Positions 24,730 through 34,319 of a stretch of DNA of 64,000 bases are shown one piece after another (the first letter of the stretch is position 1; each line of letters opens with the position of its first letter). The translations under genes were made by a program, and so were the position numbers. Source of the stretch: JAJDZL01 sp965221175 (lineage in GTDB: Bacteria; Pseudomonadota; Gammaproteobacteria; Arenicellales; JAJDZL01); contig OZ244867.1 in assembly GCA_965221175.1 (NCBI GenBank), positions 496,001 to 560,000 on the forward strand, in the 5' to 3' direction. The notes under the pieces were generated by a model that worked only from the letters and a program-made list of their open reading frames with translations, searched no databases and was not told the DNA's origin.

Positions 24730-25905
24730 GTGAAGACTGTAACAATATTAGGTGCGACAGGCAGTGTGGGTCAACAGACACTGGACGTGTTGCGTTCCCA
24801 TACAGGAGACTTTGATGTGGTCGCTCTGACTGCACGCTCAGCGAGCGATGTGCTAGTTTCGCTATGTGCAGAATTTAATCCAGTGTATGCGGTAGTGGAG
24901 AGTGAAGCAGTTTCTGAATTGGAACAAAAATTCAAGCGCAGACAGCTTGAAACAGCAGTGCTTTCGGCACAGGATCAACAGGCAATGTCACCTGTATTCG
25001 AGGTTGATATCACCGTTACTGCGGTCACCGGTGCTGCCGGGCTTCGATCAACGTTGCAGGCGGTGCGAACAGGAAATACTGTACTGGTCGTAAACAAAGA
25101 ACCTGTTGTCATGCTCGGGCCCATTCTTCACCAGGAGGTGCGTCAGCACGGAACGACCATACTGCCGGTGGACAGCGAACACAACGCGATATTCCAGTGC
25201 AGCGCAAGTGCAACTGGCAGTCGCTATGAGCCATTTTTTCCGATTCCGGGTCTGCGTCGTATTCTACTGGCCGGAACCGGCGGACCTTTTCTGAAGGCCA
25301 ACCTGGATTCTTTGAAGAACATCACTCCAGAGCAGGCTGTGGCTCACCCAATCTGGAACATGGGCGCCAAAATATCCGTAGATTCCGCAACGATGATGAA
25401 CAAGGGTTTGGAGATCATCGAAGCTCGTTGGCTATTTGACACGTCGGCGAGTCAGATTGACGTTGTTGTTCACCCGCAAGGCATTGTGCATTCCATGGTA
25501 GAGTTTCTGGATGGTTCGATAATTGCGCAAATGGCTACACCGGATATGCGCATCCCCATAGCCAATGCGATGTTCTGGCCAGAACGAAAAAGAAGCGGTG
25601 CAGAATATCTCGACCTATTCAACATCAAAGGGCTGACTTTCGAACCGCCAGACTTTGAGCGTTTTCCTTGCCTGAAACTAGCTCAGGAAGTTTCAATGGC
25701 AGGCGGTACGTCTGCTACCGTGATGAATGCCGCGAACGAGGTTGCGGTAAACGCTTTCCTGTCGTCTCGGATAAGTTTCACACAAATCTCGTCGATTGTT
25801 CATCACAGCGTTGACACTCTCGGCGACGAGCGAGTTGAAAACATCGAACAGATTGTGGAAATTGATACAATTGCTAGGAAAATTGCGAGTAAATTGTTGA
25901 ACTAG
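24730..25905 (+). CDS. dxr: 1-deoxy-D-xylulose 5-phosphate reductoisomerase
   Basis: First committed step of the MEP isoprenoid pathway (DXP to MEP with NADPH), supplying the prenyl units UppS uses. 391 residues. N-terminal NADPH motif GATGSVGQQTLDVL, the LPVDSEHNAIFQ metal and substrate segment, and the KISVDSATMMNKGLE active-site loop are all present. GTG start at 24730, 10 bases after cdsA. Confidence 0.97.
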   Translation: MKTVTILGATGSVGQQTLDVLRSHTGDFDVVALTARSASDVLVSLCAEFNPVYAVVESEAVSELEQKFKRRQLETAVLSAQDQQAMSPVFEVDITVTAVTGAAGLRSTLQAVRTGNTVLVVNKEPVVMLGPILHQEVRQHGTTILPVDSEHNAIFQCSASATGSRYEPFFPIPGLRRILLAGTGGPFLKANLDSLKNITPEQAVAHPIWNMGAKISVDSATMMNKGLEIIEARWLFDTSASQIDVVVHPQGIVHSMVEFLDGSIIAQMATPDMRIPIANAMFWPERKRSGAEYLDLFNIKGLTFEPPDFERFPCLKLAQEVSMAGGTSATVMNAANEVAVNAFLSSRISFTQISSIVHHSVDTLGDERVENIEQIVEIDTIARKIASKLLN

Positions 25906-25939
25906 CAATGAACCATCTCAGCGAGTAAGCTCAAAGTCC

Positions 25940-27304
25940 GTGGGCGAAATTTTAAATAGCATCATATTTTTTATCATTGCGATTGGAGCACTGATCACTT
26001 TCCATGAGTACGGCCATTTCTGGGTGGCTCGAAAGCTGGGCGTCACAGTGCTTCGATTTTCGATTGGATTCGGGCCGACAATCTGGAGTTATACGCGCAA
26101 GAATTCGTTGACTGAATTCGTAATCGCAGCGATACCTCTGGGGGGATATGTCAAGATGCTTGATGAGAGCCAAGACAAAGTCAGTGAAGACCTGCTGCCA
26201 ACTGCGTTCAATCGACAGCCGTTGTACAAGCGATCAGCGATTGTGGCAGCCGGTCCGTTAGCCAATTTTTTACTAGCGGCAATTCTTTATGGATTGGTAT
26301 TTGCGATTGGTACAGAAGGTATTCGACCGGTAGTAGGCGAAATCATAGAGGACAGCGTAGCACAAAAATCCGGGTTTATGGTTGGTGATGAATTGGTGGC
26401 GATTGACGGGCGATCAACCGAAAGTTGGGATCAGCACCATTTCCATGTTCTCAACATGATTGTCAGCCAGGAAGCCATTGAATATGAAGTGCTGACGGAC
26501 GGACTCAGCCGAACCCTGACAGTTGATTTTGCTGACTTCAAGCAAGTTGATTTGCAGTCCGAATCAGTGGAAAGCATCATAGGCATGTATCCACGCGTTC
26601 CGCTGATACAGCCGATCATTGGCGATGTCGTATCTGGATATCCAGCCGAGGCAGCAGGATTGCTGCCTGGCGATAAAATTATCCAAATCAATGGGCAGAT
26701 GATCGATGATTGGAAGGGTTTGGTGGCAGCGGTCAGCCAGACTGAAGAGTCGATGCTGGTTGTGACATTTTTGAGAGGAAATGAAACTCGGGAAGTTATG
26801 ATTCAGCCACGCACAATTGTTGTAGATGGAAATGAATACAAGCAGATAGGAATTAAAGTTAATGCTGAAGAGCAATTGAGGAATTCGGACTTGAGTGTGA
26901 CTGTTCGGTCCGGACCGGTGGAAGCCGTAGCCCGAGGTTTTGAAACCATGTGGTCTACCACCGCTTTGACTGTGAAATTGTTGCTGAGCTTGCTTCAATT
27001 TAATCAGTCAGCTGACGCAATTGGCGGCCCGATTGCGATTGCGGAATTTGCTGGGAAAGCGGCGCAGGCAGGCGTTAACAACTACCTTACATTTTTAGCT
27101 TTGCTCAGCATCAGTCTGGGCATTTTGAACTTGCTCCCAATTCCCGTACTGGATGGTGGGCACCTGATGTTTCATGTCTACGAAGCGTTGATGGGTTCGC
27201 CCCCCACGGAGCGGATGCTCATTTGGGCCAACCAAGTAGGCTTTGCGTTGTTAATTGGACTGATGGGACTGGCGTTCTATAATGACCTATCCCGTATTTT
27301 TTGA
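25940..27304 (+). CDS. rseP: Site-2 protease RseP
   Basis: Inner-membrane zinc metalloprotease that cuts RseA within the membrane after DegS, freeing sigma-E; it also clears signal-peptide remnants. 454 residues. Zinc motif HEYGH at 22-26 in the first helix, two PDZ domains in the periplasmic part (around IRPVVGEIIEDSVAQKSG and PIIGDVVSGYPAEAAG), and LLPIPVLDGGH near the C-terminus. GTG start at 25940. Works with rpoE, rseA and rseB at the right end of this window. Confidence 0.96.
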   Translation: MGEILNSIIFFIIAIGALITFHEYGHFWVARKLGVTVLRFSIGFGPTIWSYTRKNSLTEFVIAAIPLGGYVKMLDESQDKVSEDLLPTAFNRQPLYKRSAIVAAGPLANFLLAAILYGLVFAIGTEGIRPVVGEIIEDSVAQKSGFMVGDELVAIDGRSTESWDQHHFHVLNMIVSQEAIEYEVLTDGLSRTLTVDFADFKQVDLQSESVESIIGMYPRVPLIQPIIGDVVSGYPAEAAGLLPGDKIIQINGQMIDDWKGLVAAVSQTEESMLVVTFLRGNETREVMIQPRTIVVDGNEYKQIGIKVNAEEQLRNSDLSVTVRSGPVEAVARGFETMWSTTALTVKLLLSLLQFNQSADAIGGPIAIAEFAGKAAQAGVNNYLTFLALLSISLGILNLLPIPVLDGGHLMFHVYEALMGSPPTERMLIWANQVGFALLIGLMGLAFYNDLSRIF

Positions 27305-27320
27305 TTCTGCTGTACTTTTT

Positions 27321-29675
27321 ATGAAGAAACTAATTCGTTACTTTGCACTGCTGATTTTGCTTACATGTTCATCAGTGCATGCCATAGAGCCCTTTGTAAT
27401 AGAAAATATTCGAGTCGAGGGATTGCAAAGAGTCACTGCTGGTGCGGTTTTTGTCGCGTTGCCTGTAAGAGTTGGCGATGAATTGAATGATCAGCATTCA
27501 GCAGCTTCGATTCAGGCGCTGTACGCTACCGGCCTGTTCGATGATGTTCAGCTAAGGCGGGAGGGAAACCATCTGGTGATCTCTGTGATCGAGCGCCCGA
27601 CAATCGCGAGTACGACTTTCTACGGCAATAAAAAGATTAGCGATGAAATCATAGAACAGGCTTTTAATCTTGGTGGCTTGAGTGCGGGCGACATCTACAA
27701 TCCCGATGATGTCGATAGCTTTATCTCCGAGTTGAGACAAGCTTATGTTGAAGTAGGCCATTTTGCGGTTGAAATCACCACCTCTGTTGAGCCATTGGAG
27801 CGCAACCGTGTAAATCTGTCTTTCAGCATTTTTGAAGGCAAGGTCGCGTTGATCAAGGAGATTCGAATTGTTGGAAATGAAAAGGTTTCCGATGATGACA
27901 TTCGCGACATCATGAAAGTAACGACGAAAAAGACGTTTGGATTTCTAAATCGCAATAATCGCTACAATCGCGAGAAATTGCGTGCAGATCTAGAGAGTAT
28001 CGTTTCTCACTATCACAATCTAGGCCACCTAAATTTCGAGATTCTTTCTTCCCGATCATTTATAGCGGAGGATCGTCAAAGCATTCTGGTTGTGATTTCA
28101 ATGTCAGAAGGTTCGCCGTTCAAATTTGGCGAAGTACAGGTTAGAAGTTCTGACGATGTCATTCCACAGGAACGGCTCGACATGCTTGTTGAAGAACGGC
28201 CAGGCGATCTGTATTCTTTCGAGCAGGTTAACCAAACCAGATCAAGAATCTCCAGCGAATTCGCCAATCAGGGATTTGCACGTACCCAAGTTGACCCATT
28301 GCCTACTATTCATGACGATGAACAGGTGATTGATGTGAACTATGTCGTTAAACCTGGCAAACTGACTTACGTACGAAGGATCACATTTACAGGAAATACC
28401 GTCACCGATGATGAAGTTCTTCGTCGTGAAATGCGAATCTACGAAGGTGGTGTCTATTCGGCTCAGCAGATTCAGCAATCGCGCAACCGCTTAGGCAGGT
28501 TGGGAATTTTTACAAACGTCGATGTGCGTATAGAGGCTGTTCCGGGCGTTGAAGATCAAATCGAGATTTTTGTGGAAGTTGAGGAAAGTCTGACTGGATC
28601 GGTTCTGTTTGGGATTGGTTATAGCGAGGCTGACAAAGCTTTGCTAAGCTTTAATATTTCTCAAAGAAATCTGTTCGGAACCGGCAAACAGATTTCGATC
28701 GACACCAATTACAGCAAAATCAATAAGGTATTGTCAGTTGACTACACGAACCCTTACTATACCTTGGACGGCGTATCGCGTGGCTTCAACCTTCAGTATC
28801 AAGACACAGATACATCCGAATCGGATACCACTTCAATTTACGATCTAGGGTTGACAGGACTAGGGGTGGACTATCTATTTCCAGTTTCGGAAGAAGGATT
28901 GTTTGGCGTGAGTGCGAGTGCCCAGCAATTCAAGTTGAGCGCTATTGGTACTACAGAAGATTACTTTGTCCGAGATTATATTGAAGACAATCCCAAGGGA
29001 ACTTCGGGAATCATTTTGTTGTCATATCGAAAAGATACTAGAAATAGAGCATTGTTCGCGTCAAGTGGCAGTGATTATTCGCTGTCGACAGAATTCTCAG
29101 CAGGAGATTTGGAATACTATATTTTAAGGGCTCGGTACGCGCGTTTCTTCCCTTTAGGCCAATCAACTACGTTAAGATTGAGCAGTCGTCTGGACTACGG
29201 CGATGATTCAATGCCTTTCTTCCGAAATTTCTACATGTCGGGCTCCTCTACTATGAGAGGCTTTGACAGTGGTTCGCTCGGGGCGAGGGAAATTTGCTCC
29301 ACAGGCATGGATGACATGGTGAAATACTTAGCGTGTGATAATTCCCGATCTCTCGGCGGGAATCTGCGGATTCTTGGTCGTGCCGAATTGTATCTGCCGT
29401 TTCTTGGCACCAAAGACAGCGACGACAAACGTTTTTCAGTGTTCCTGGATATGGGTAATACTTTCATCAATTCCAATAGTAAATATGCGAAAAGAGGCAG
29501 AGATATTGGAGCACACGAAGCCCCCAGCTTCAGCAACCTCCGTGCTTCGAGCGGTCTTGCTTTTGAATGGCTGTCTCCGATTGGTCCATTTGGGATAAGT
29601 TTCGGGGTTCCAATCAAAAAGAAAGATGGAGATAGACTGGATCGATTTCAGATAACGCTAGGTTACTTTCAATAA
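27321..29675 (+). CDS. bamA: Outer membrane protein assembly factor BamA
   Basis: Central Omp85 subunit of the BAM complex that folds beta-barrel proteins into the outer membrane. About 784 residues: signal peptide (MKKLIRYFALLILLTCSSVHA), five POTRA domains, then a 16-strand barrel. The lid-loop RGF motif is present in SSTMRGFDSGSLGAR. ATG 27321 is chosen over an upstream in-frame start at 27282, inside rseP, because the signal peptide begins here. The last residues are LGYFQ, so the C-terminal aromatic of the beta-signal is second to last rather than last. Confidence 0.96.
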   Translation: MKKLIRYFALLILLTCSSVHAIEPFVIENIRVEGLQRVTAGAVFVALPVRVGDELNDQHSAASIQALYATGLFDDVQLRREGNHLVISVIERPTIASTTFYGNKKISDEIIEQAFNLGGLSAGDIYNPDDVDSFISELRQAYVEVGHFAVEITTSVEPLERNRVNLSFSIFEGKVALIKEIRIVGNEKVSDDDIRDIMKVTTKKTFGFLNRNNRYNREKLRADLESIVSHYHNLGHLNFEILSSRSFIAEDRQSILVVISMSEGSPFKFGEVQVRSSDDVIPQERLDMLVEERPGDLYSFEQVNQTRSRISSEFANQGFARTQVDPLPTIHDDEQVIDVNYVVKPGKLTYVRRITFTGNTVTDDEVLRREMRIYEGGVYSAQQIQQSRNRLGRLGIFTNVDVRIEAVPGVEDQIEIFVEVEESLTGSVLFGIGYSEADKALLSFNISQRNLFGTGKQISIDTNYSKINKVLSVDYTNPYYTLDGVSRGFNLQYQDTDTSESDTTSIYDLGLTGLGVDYLFPVSEEGLFGVSASAQQFKLSAIGTTEDYFVRDYIEDNPKGTSGIILLSYRKDTRNRALFASSGSDYSLSTEFSAGDLEYYILRARYARFFPLGQSTTLRLSSRLDYGDDSMPFFRNFYMSGSSTMRGFDSGSLGAREICSTGMDDMVKYLACDNSRSLGGNLRILGRAELYLPFLGTKDSDDKRFSVFLDMGNTFINSNSKYAKRGRDIGAHEAPSFSNLRASSGLAFEWLSPIGPFGISFGVPIKKKDGDRLDRFQITLGYFQ

Positions 29676-30247
29676 TGAAGAATATGAAGATTTTCAAAAT
29701 TTCTTCATTGTGCATTGTTGGACTCGCAAGCATTCTATTGAGTGCCACGTTGGGTGTTTCAAGCGTAGTCGCACAAGAACAGAATCTGAAAATCGGCTAT
29801 TTAGACGCCAATATAATTGTTGCGCAGGCACCTCAGGGTATAGCTTCATTTAACGAGATGAAAAAAAAATACGCGGGTCGGGAAAGCGATTTGCGTCAAT
29901 TGGAATCGGAAATACAGAAAATTAACGAAAAATTGGAAAATCCTGCTAAATTTGAGCTTTTAGGAGAAGAAATCCTCCAACTTCAAGACGAGTCTCGAAT
30001 AAAGAACCGAGAACTCGAGCGCGGTGTAGCGGAGTTCAATGAAGATTTCAATTGGGAACGTAATCAAGAACTGGAAAAACTACAAAAAACGGTCAGTAAT
30101 TTGATAAATAGAATGGCGGAAGAGCAAAAATTTGACTTGATTGTACAAAATCCTGTCATTTGGGCGAGCGAAAGGATTAACCTTACGGACGAAGTTCTAG
30201 CAGAACTTCAAGTGATGTTCGATGAAAGTGTGAAAAGTGGCCAGTGA
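29675..30247 (+). CDS. skp: Periplasmic chaperone Skp (OmpH)
   Basis: Trimeric jellyfish-shaped chaperone carrying unfolded outer membrane proteins through the periplasm to BamA. 190 residues: a signal peptide ending near SSVVAQ, a short beta segment (IGYLDANIIVAQAPQG), a long charged coiled coil (about 60-150) and a final strand region (FDLIVQNPVIWASERI). The ATG shares a base with the bamA stop, so translation is coupled. Order bamA-skp-lpxD is conserved. Confidence 0.92.
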   Translation: MKNMKIFKISSLCIVGLASILLSATLGVSSVVAQEQNLKIGYLDANIIVAQAPQGIASFNEMKKKYAGRESDLRQLESEIQKINEKLENPAKFELLGEEILQLQDESRIKNRELERGVAEFNEDFNWERNQELEKLQKTVSNLINRMAEEQKFDLIVQNPVIWASERINLTDEVLAELQVMFDESVKSGQ

Positions 30248-31244
30248 TAGTGCTCACAAGAAGAAATGGACGTTGTCAGAATTAGCCGTACTTGTCGGTG
30301 GATACGCCAAAGGTAATTTATCTAAGACCGTTACGCATGTTGCAGAATTGCAAAACGCCACTTCCGACTCAATCACTCACTGTTCGAATTTAGCTCTTTC
30401 CAGATTCTTGAAAACCACTTCGGCGGGGATCGTGATTCTGTCAGAAGGAAAGGAACTGGATTATGAAGGTGATCGTCTTATTGCTGAAAATTCGCGTGTG
30501 GCGTTCGCCCTCGTAGCTAAAACGTTACACGAGTTACCGGACCTACTGCCAGGGATTCATGAATCCGCAATCATTGACGATAGTAGCATTGTCGCCAATA
30601 CCGCTCGTATCGAAACGAATGTTGTGATTGGCAACAGTGTGCGAATCGGTGAACGGGTTGTCATCGGTGCTGGAACCATACTGGCAGATAATGTCTGCGT
30701 TGGAGAAGGCACGAAATTGGATTCCAATGTGACTGTTTATTCCGGTTGCACGATTGGCAAAGATTGCAATGTCTCTGCTGGCGTAGTAATTGGCGCTTCG
30801 GGGTTCAGTTATGAGTGGGACGGAGAGCGATGGGTGTCTGTCCAGAACATTGGAACGGTGGTAATTGGGGATGAAGTCGATATTGGTGCGTGTACGTCCA
30901 TTGATAGAGGCTCAATCAGAAATACCTGCATAGGAAATGGAGTCAAAATTGATAACAATGTTCAAATTGGACACAATGTCGAGATTGGGGAGCATTCGAT
31001 GATTGTCGGCAATGTCGGGATCGCAGGCAGCGTCAAAATCGGCCGACGATGCATTGTAGGTGGTCAATCTGCAATTGCCAGTCATGTCAATGTCGTGGAT
31101 GACGTTGTCATTCAGGCAGCTAGCTTGGTGACAAAATCTCTCACCGAACCCGGTACCTATTCCAGCAGTCTGCCCGCGAGAAAGGCGAGCGACTGGAAAC
31201 GTACCTTAGGCAAACTGAACAAGTTGCAGTCATCGAGTTCTTAA
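30237..31244 (+). CDS. lpxD: UDP-3-O-(3-hydroxyacyl)glucosamine N-acyltransferase
   Basis: Third step of lipid A synthesis: adds the second 3-hydroxyacyl chain, N-linked at C2, to the product of LpxA/LpxC. 335 residues: N-terminal uridine-binding domain, left-handed beta-helix of hexapeptide repeats, and a C-terminal helix. The catalytic His is His246 in NVQIGHNVEIG. GTG start at 30237 overlaps the end of skp by 11 bases. Confidence 0.95.
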   Translation: MASDSAHKKKWTLSELAVLVGGYAKGNLSKTVTHVAELQNATSDSITHCSNLALSRFLKTTSAGIVILSEGKELDYEGDRLIAENSRVAFALVAKTLHELPDLLPGIHESAIIDDSSIVANTARIETNVVIGNSVRIGERVVIGAGTILADNVCVGEGTKLDSNVTVYSGCTIGKDCNVSAGVVIGASGFSYEWDGERWVSVQNIGTVVIGDEVDIGACTSIDRGSIRNTCIGNGVKIDNNVQIGHNVEIGEHSMIVGNVGIAGSVKIGRRCIVGGQSAIASHVNVVDDVVIQAASLVTKSLTEPGTYSSSLPARKASDWKRTLGKLNKLQSSSS

Positions 31245-31309
31245 ATCAACTCGTTACTAGGCTGGCATCATTATGCGTTCGTTCTTAACGTCCAGATAAA
31301 ATTCGAAAC

Positions 31310-31750
31310 ATGCCGTCATTATCCGTAACTGAAATTCGCGAACTTCTGCCACATCGGTATCCAATGCTGATGATTGATCGGGTGCTTGATTATTCCGATG
31401 ACCGGCTGGTTGCGATCAAAGCCGTCACATCAAACGAACCTGTTTTTCAAGGTCATTTTCCTCACTGGCCGATTTTTCCTGGAGTGTTGATATTGGAGGC
31501 TATGGTGCAGGCCTCTGCGGTCATGGCAAGTCTTGCTCTTGGAGCAAAGGCAGATGACAATCGAGTGTACCTGTTCGCAGGAATCGACAAAGCTCGTTTC
31601 AAACAGCCGGTGGTTCCAGGAGATTGCATCCAGATCAAGACTCGCTCAGTTCGCAGAATTCGAGACATTTGGAAAACCGCTGCAGAAGCGAAAGTAGATG
31701 ATGTTGTAGTCTGCAGTGCTGAGTTGTTGTTTACTTTCCAGGAATTGTGA
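31310..31750 (+). CDS. fabZ: 3-hydroxyacyl-ACP dehydratase FabZ
   Basis: Dehydrates 3-hydroxyacyl-ACP in fatty acid elongation; it competes with LpxA/LpxD for the same substrate, which explains its place between them. 146 residues, hot-dog fold. Catalytic His49 in FQGHFPHWPIFPGVL and Glu63 in LILEAMVQ. The N-terminal LLPHRYPMLMIDRVL is the other family hallmark. Abuts lpxA with no gap. Confidence 0.96.
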   Translation: MPSLSVTEIRELLPHRYPMLMIDRVLDYSDDRLVAIKAVTSNEPVFQGHFPHWPIFPGVLILEAMVQASAVMASLALGAKADDNRVYLFAGIDKARFKQPVVPGDCIQIKTRSVRRIRDIWKTAAEAKVDDVVVCSAELLFTFQEL

Positions 31751-32536
31751 ATGATCAACCCAAGGGCAATTGTTGCATCGAATGCAAAGATTGGCCAAAA
31801 CGTAAAAATTGATGCGTTTGTGATCATTGAGGATGATGTCGAGATCGGGTCGGGTTCCTGGATTGGCAGTCATTCGGTCATTCATAGTCACACCGAAATC
31901 GGATCAGGAAACCGAATTCACGAATTCGCTGTTTTAGGTGGAGAGCCTCAATCCTTTCATTATGCTGGCGAATCGACAACGCTGAAGATTGGCGATAACA
32001 ACATCATACGAGAATTCGTAACGATCAGTCGCGGAACCTCTGCTGGTCGCGAAGTAACGCGAATTGGCGACGACAACATGTTGATGGCCTATTCCCATAT
32101 TGCCCATGACTGTGAACTTGGCAACAACTGCATTTTTGCAAATGGTTCCAGTCTCGCAGGCCATGTTACGGTAGGAAATTACGCGTTTCTCGGTGGATTC
32201 ACCATGGTTCATCAGGATTGCAGAATCGGATCTTATTGCATGACCGGTATCAACACAGTGTTGCGTCAGGATGTAGCGCCGTACTTGATGGTTACTGGCA
32301 ATCCTGCGAAAGTAGTGTCAATCAACACTCGCGGTTTGAAGCGTAATGGATTCAGTTCACAATCAATTTCTGCTCTGAAAAAAGTTTTTAAGTTGTACTT
32401 CCGCGACAAAGTCGGTGTTGAAACTCTGCGCAACGAACTGGATGAACGAATGCGGGAAGATGACCATGTAATTGATCTGATCGAATTTCTCGGATGCACC
32501 GAACGCGGAGTTGTTCGCAACATCTACAACCAATAG
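31751..32536 (+). CDS. lpxA: UDP-GlcNAc (or UDP-GlcNAc3N) 3-O/N-acyltransferase LpxA
   Basis: First step of lipid A synthesis: moves a 3-hydroxyacyl chain from ACP to position 3 of UDP-GlcNAc. 261 residues of left-handed beta-helix plus a helical C-terminus. The catalytic His is His119 in HIAHDC (E. coli His125, offset 6). The hydrocarbon-ruler position, Gly173 in E. coli, aligns with Ile167 (CMTGINTV), a bulkier residue suggesting a shorter chain. If the GnnA/GnnB-like pair at 4.8-6.9 kb works as guessed, this LpxA may acylate an amino group instead of a hydroxyl; that is inference. Confidence 0.95.
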   Translation: MINPRAIVASNAKIGQNVKIDAFVIIEDDVEIGSGSWIGSHSVIHSHTEIGSGNRIHEFAVLGGEPQSFHYAGESTTLKIGDNNIIREFVTISRGTSAGREVTRIGDDNMLMAYSHIAHDCELGNNCIFANGSSLAGHVTVGNYAFLGGFTMVHQDCRIGSYCMTGINTVLRQDVAPYLMVTGNPAKVVSINTRGLKRNGFSSQSISALKKVFKLYFRDKVGVETLRNELDERMREDDHVIDLIEFLGCTERGVVRNIYNQ

Positions 32537-32603
32537 CTATATAGTCCTGCGGTTATCAGTCCGGCTAGACGAATCGTAGTGAAGCTGATTCAAGAAAGCG
32601 AAG

Positions 32604-33737
32604 ATGAAACGGATAATTATGGTCGCAGGCGAAGCATCCGGAGACTATCTCGGTGCAAATCTAATTCGTGCGTTGAAAGAACGGAAGCTGGAGTTTGAAG
32701 TATCTGGAATCTGTGGGCCAGCGATGATTAAAGAAGGCGCTACCGCATTGCATACTATTGATAGTCTCAACAGTATTGGATTTGACGGGCTATTCGGTCG
32801 AATTCGAAAAATTCTTCAGATTCGAAAGCAGTTGATTCGCATGCTTCTTCAGCAAAAGCCGGACATCTATATCGGGATTGACGCGCCAGATTTCAATATT
32901 GAAGTTGAAACAAGACTCCGAAGAGCGGGAATTCCCACTGTTCAATATGTAGCGCCGACAATCTGGGCATGGCGCGTCTATCGAATTCACAAAATCAAGC
33001 GTGCAGTATCCAGAATTTTAACGATCTATCCATTTGAGAGTCAGCTCTATGAGAAAGCCAGTGTACCCTACACTTACATCGGCCACCCGCTTGCTGACGA
33101 AATCTGTCAGAGAAATTCTGCAGATATTAGGAAGAAATTCGGATATTCGGAAACTGATAGAGTGATCGCCATCCTACCTGGTAGCCGCGTTGCGGAAGTC
33201 AATCAATTGGCGTCGGTATTTGTTCAGACCGCTTCGAATTTAGCGCAAACTCATCAAGAATTGAAATTTATCACACCGATTGCAAATGACAAAATTCGCA
33301 CAATCTTTGCAAACATAGTTCAGAAAATTGCACCAGCGATATCTATTCAACTAGTTGATAGGGATTCCCTTGATGTCATGGCGAGCTCGGATGTAGTGTT
33401 GCTTGCCTCAGGAACCGCAGCTCTTGAAGCGGCATTGTCCGGTAAGCCGGTAGTGGTTGCGTACCGAGTTTCAATTCCCACTCTGCTAATGCTGAAACTG
33501 TTTCAAAAAGTCAAACACTACTGTGTACTGAACCATTTGGGAGATGTTCCCGTTATTCCTGAATTCATGCAAAGCAATTGTACGGTTGATAACCTGGTGC
33601 GCGAGGTGTCGAGGCTTCTGAACGACGCAAAGTATCGAGATCATATAATTTCAAAATTTGATGAATTCCACATACAGTTGCGACGTGGCGCAAATGGTAA
33701 AGCAGCAGACGAGATCATGAGAATTCTTGAACAGTGA
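32604..33737 (+). CDS. lpxB: Lipid-A-disaccharide synthase
   Basis: GT19 glycosyltransferase joining UDP-2,3-diacylglucosamine and lipid X into the lipid A disaccharide at the inner face of the inner membrane. 377 residues. N-terminal MVAGEASGDYLGANLIRALK and the donor-site LLASGTAALEAALSGKPVVV segment are characteristic. Follows lpxA after 67 bases and overlaps rnhB by four (GTGA). Confidence 0.96.
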   Translation: MKRIIMVAGEASGDYLGANLIRALKERKLEFEVSGICGPAMIKEGATALHTIDSLNSIGFDGLFGRIRKILQIRKQLIRMLLQQKPDIYIGIDAPDFNIEVETRLRRAGIPTVQYVAPTIWAWRVYRIHKIKRAVSRILTIYPFESQLYEKASVPYTYIGHPLADEICQRNSADIRKKFGYSETDRVIAILPGSRVAEVNQLASVFVQTASNLAQTHQELKFITPIANDKIRTIFANIVQKIAPAISIQLVDRDSLDVMASSDVVLLASGTAALEAALSGKPVVVAYRVSIPTLLMLKLFQKVKHYCVLNHLGDVPVIPEFMQSNCTVDNLVREVSRLLNDAKYRDHIISKFDEFHIQLRRGANGKAADEIMRILEQ

Positions 33738-34318
33738 ATATCGAAAGAACTGCAGGGGTAGATGAAGCTGGGCGAGGGGCTCTGGCAGGACCAGTAGTTT
33801 CCGCAGCAGTCTTGCTTGGACCGGAAACCAAGATCGAAGGGTTGACTGATTCGAAAAAACTGAATCGAGCGACTCGTGAACGACTGGCAACGGAAATCAA
33901 GAAAAGATGTGTTTGCTGGTCGATTGGCAGCAGTAGTGTTGAGGAAATTGATCAATTGAATATTCTTCAGTCGACGATGCTTTCAATGAAACGGGCCATT
34001 GAGTCATTGAGCGTTCGGCCAAGTAGAGTTCTAATCGACGGCAATCGAATTCCACTGATCAACATTCCAGCACAAGCGATTGTGAAGGGTGATCTTCATG
34101 TGGCGGAAATTTCCGCGGCATCGGTGCTCGCCAAAGTTACACGGGACGCAATCATGTTTGAATATGCAGCCAAGTTTCCCGAATATGGATTCGAAAGACA
34201 TGTAGGATACGGTACTGCCTTGCATCTTGAATCGTTGCGCAACTACGGAGCTACGCCTCTTCACCGAACTACCTTTTCTCCAGTGCGAATAGCAATTGAC
34301 AGTCGAGAGGGCAGCTGA
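33734..34318 (+). CDS. rnhB: Ribonuclease HII
   Basis: Cuts at ribonucleotides embedded in DNA, starting ribonucleotide excision repair. 194 residues. The first catalytic acids are Asp10 and Glu11 in GVDEAGRGALAGP; VLIDGNRIP and AEISAASVLAKVTRD supply the others. The GTG start overlaps the lpxB stop. Followed by dnaE as in E. coli. Confidence 0.96.
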   Translation: MNIERTAGVDEAGRGALAGPVVSAAVLLGPETKIEGLTDSKKLNRATRERLATEIKKRCVCWSIGSSSVEEIDQLNILQSTMLSMKRAIESLSVRPSRVLIDGNRIPLINIPAQAIVKGDLHVAEISAASVLAKVTRDAIMFEYAAKFPEYGFERHVGYGTALHLESLRNYGATPLHRTTFSPVRIAIDSREGS

Positions 34319-34319
34319 A

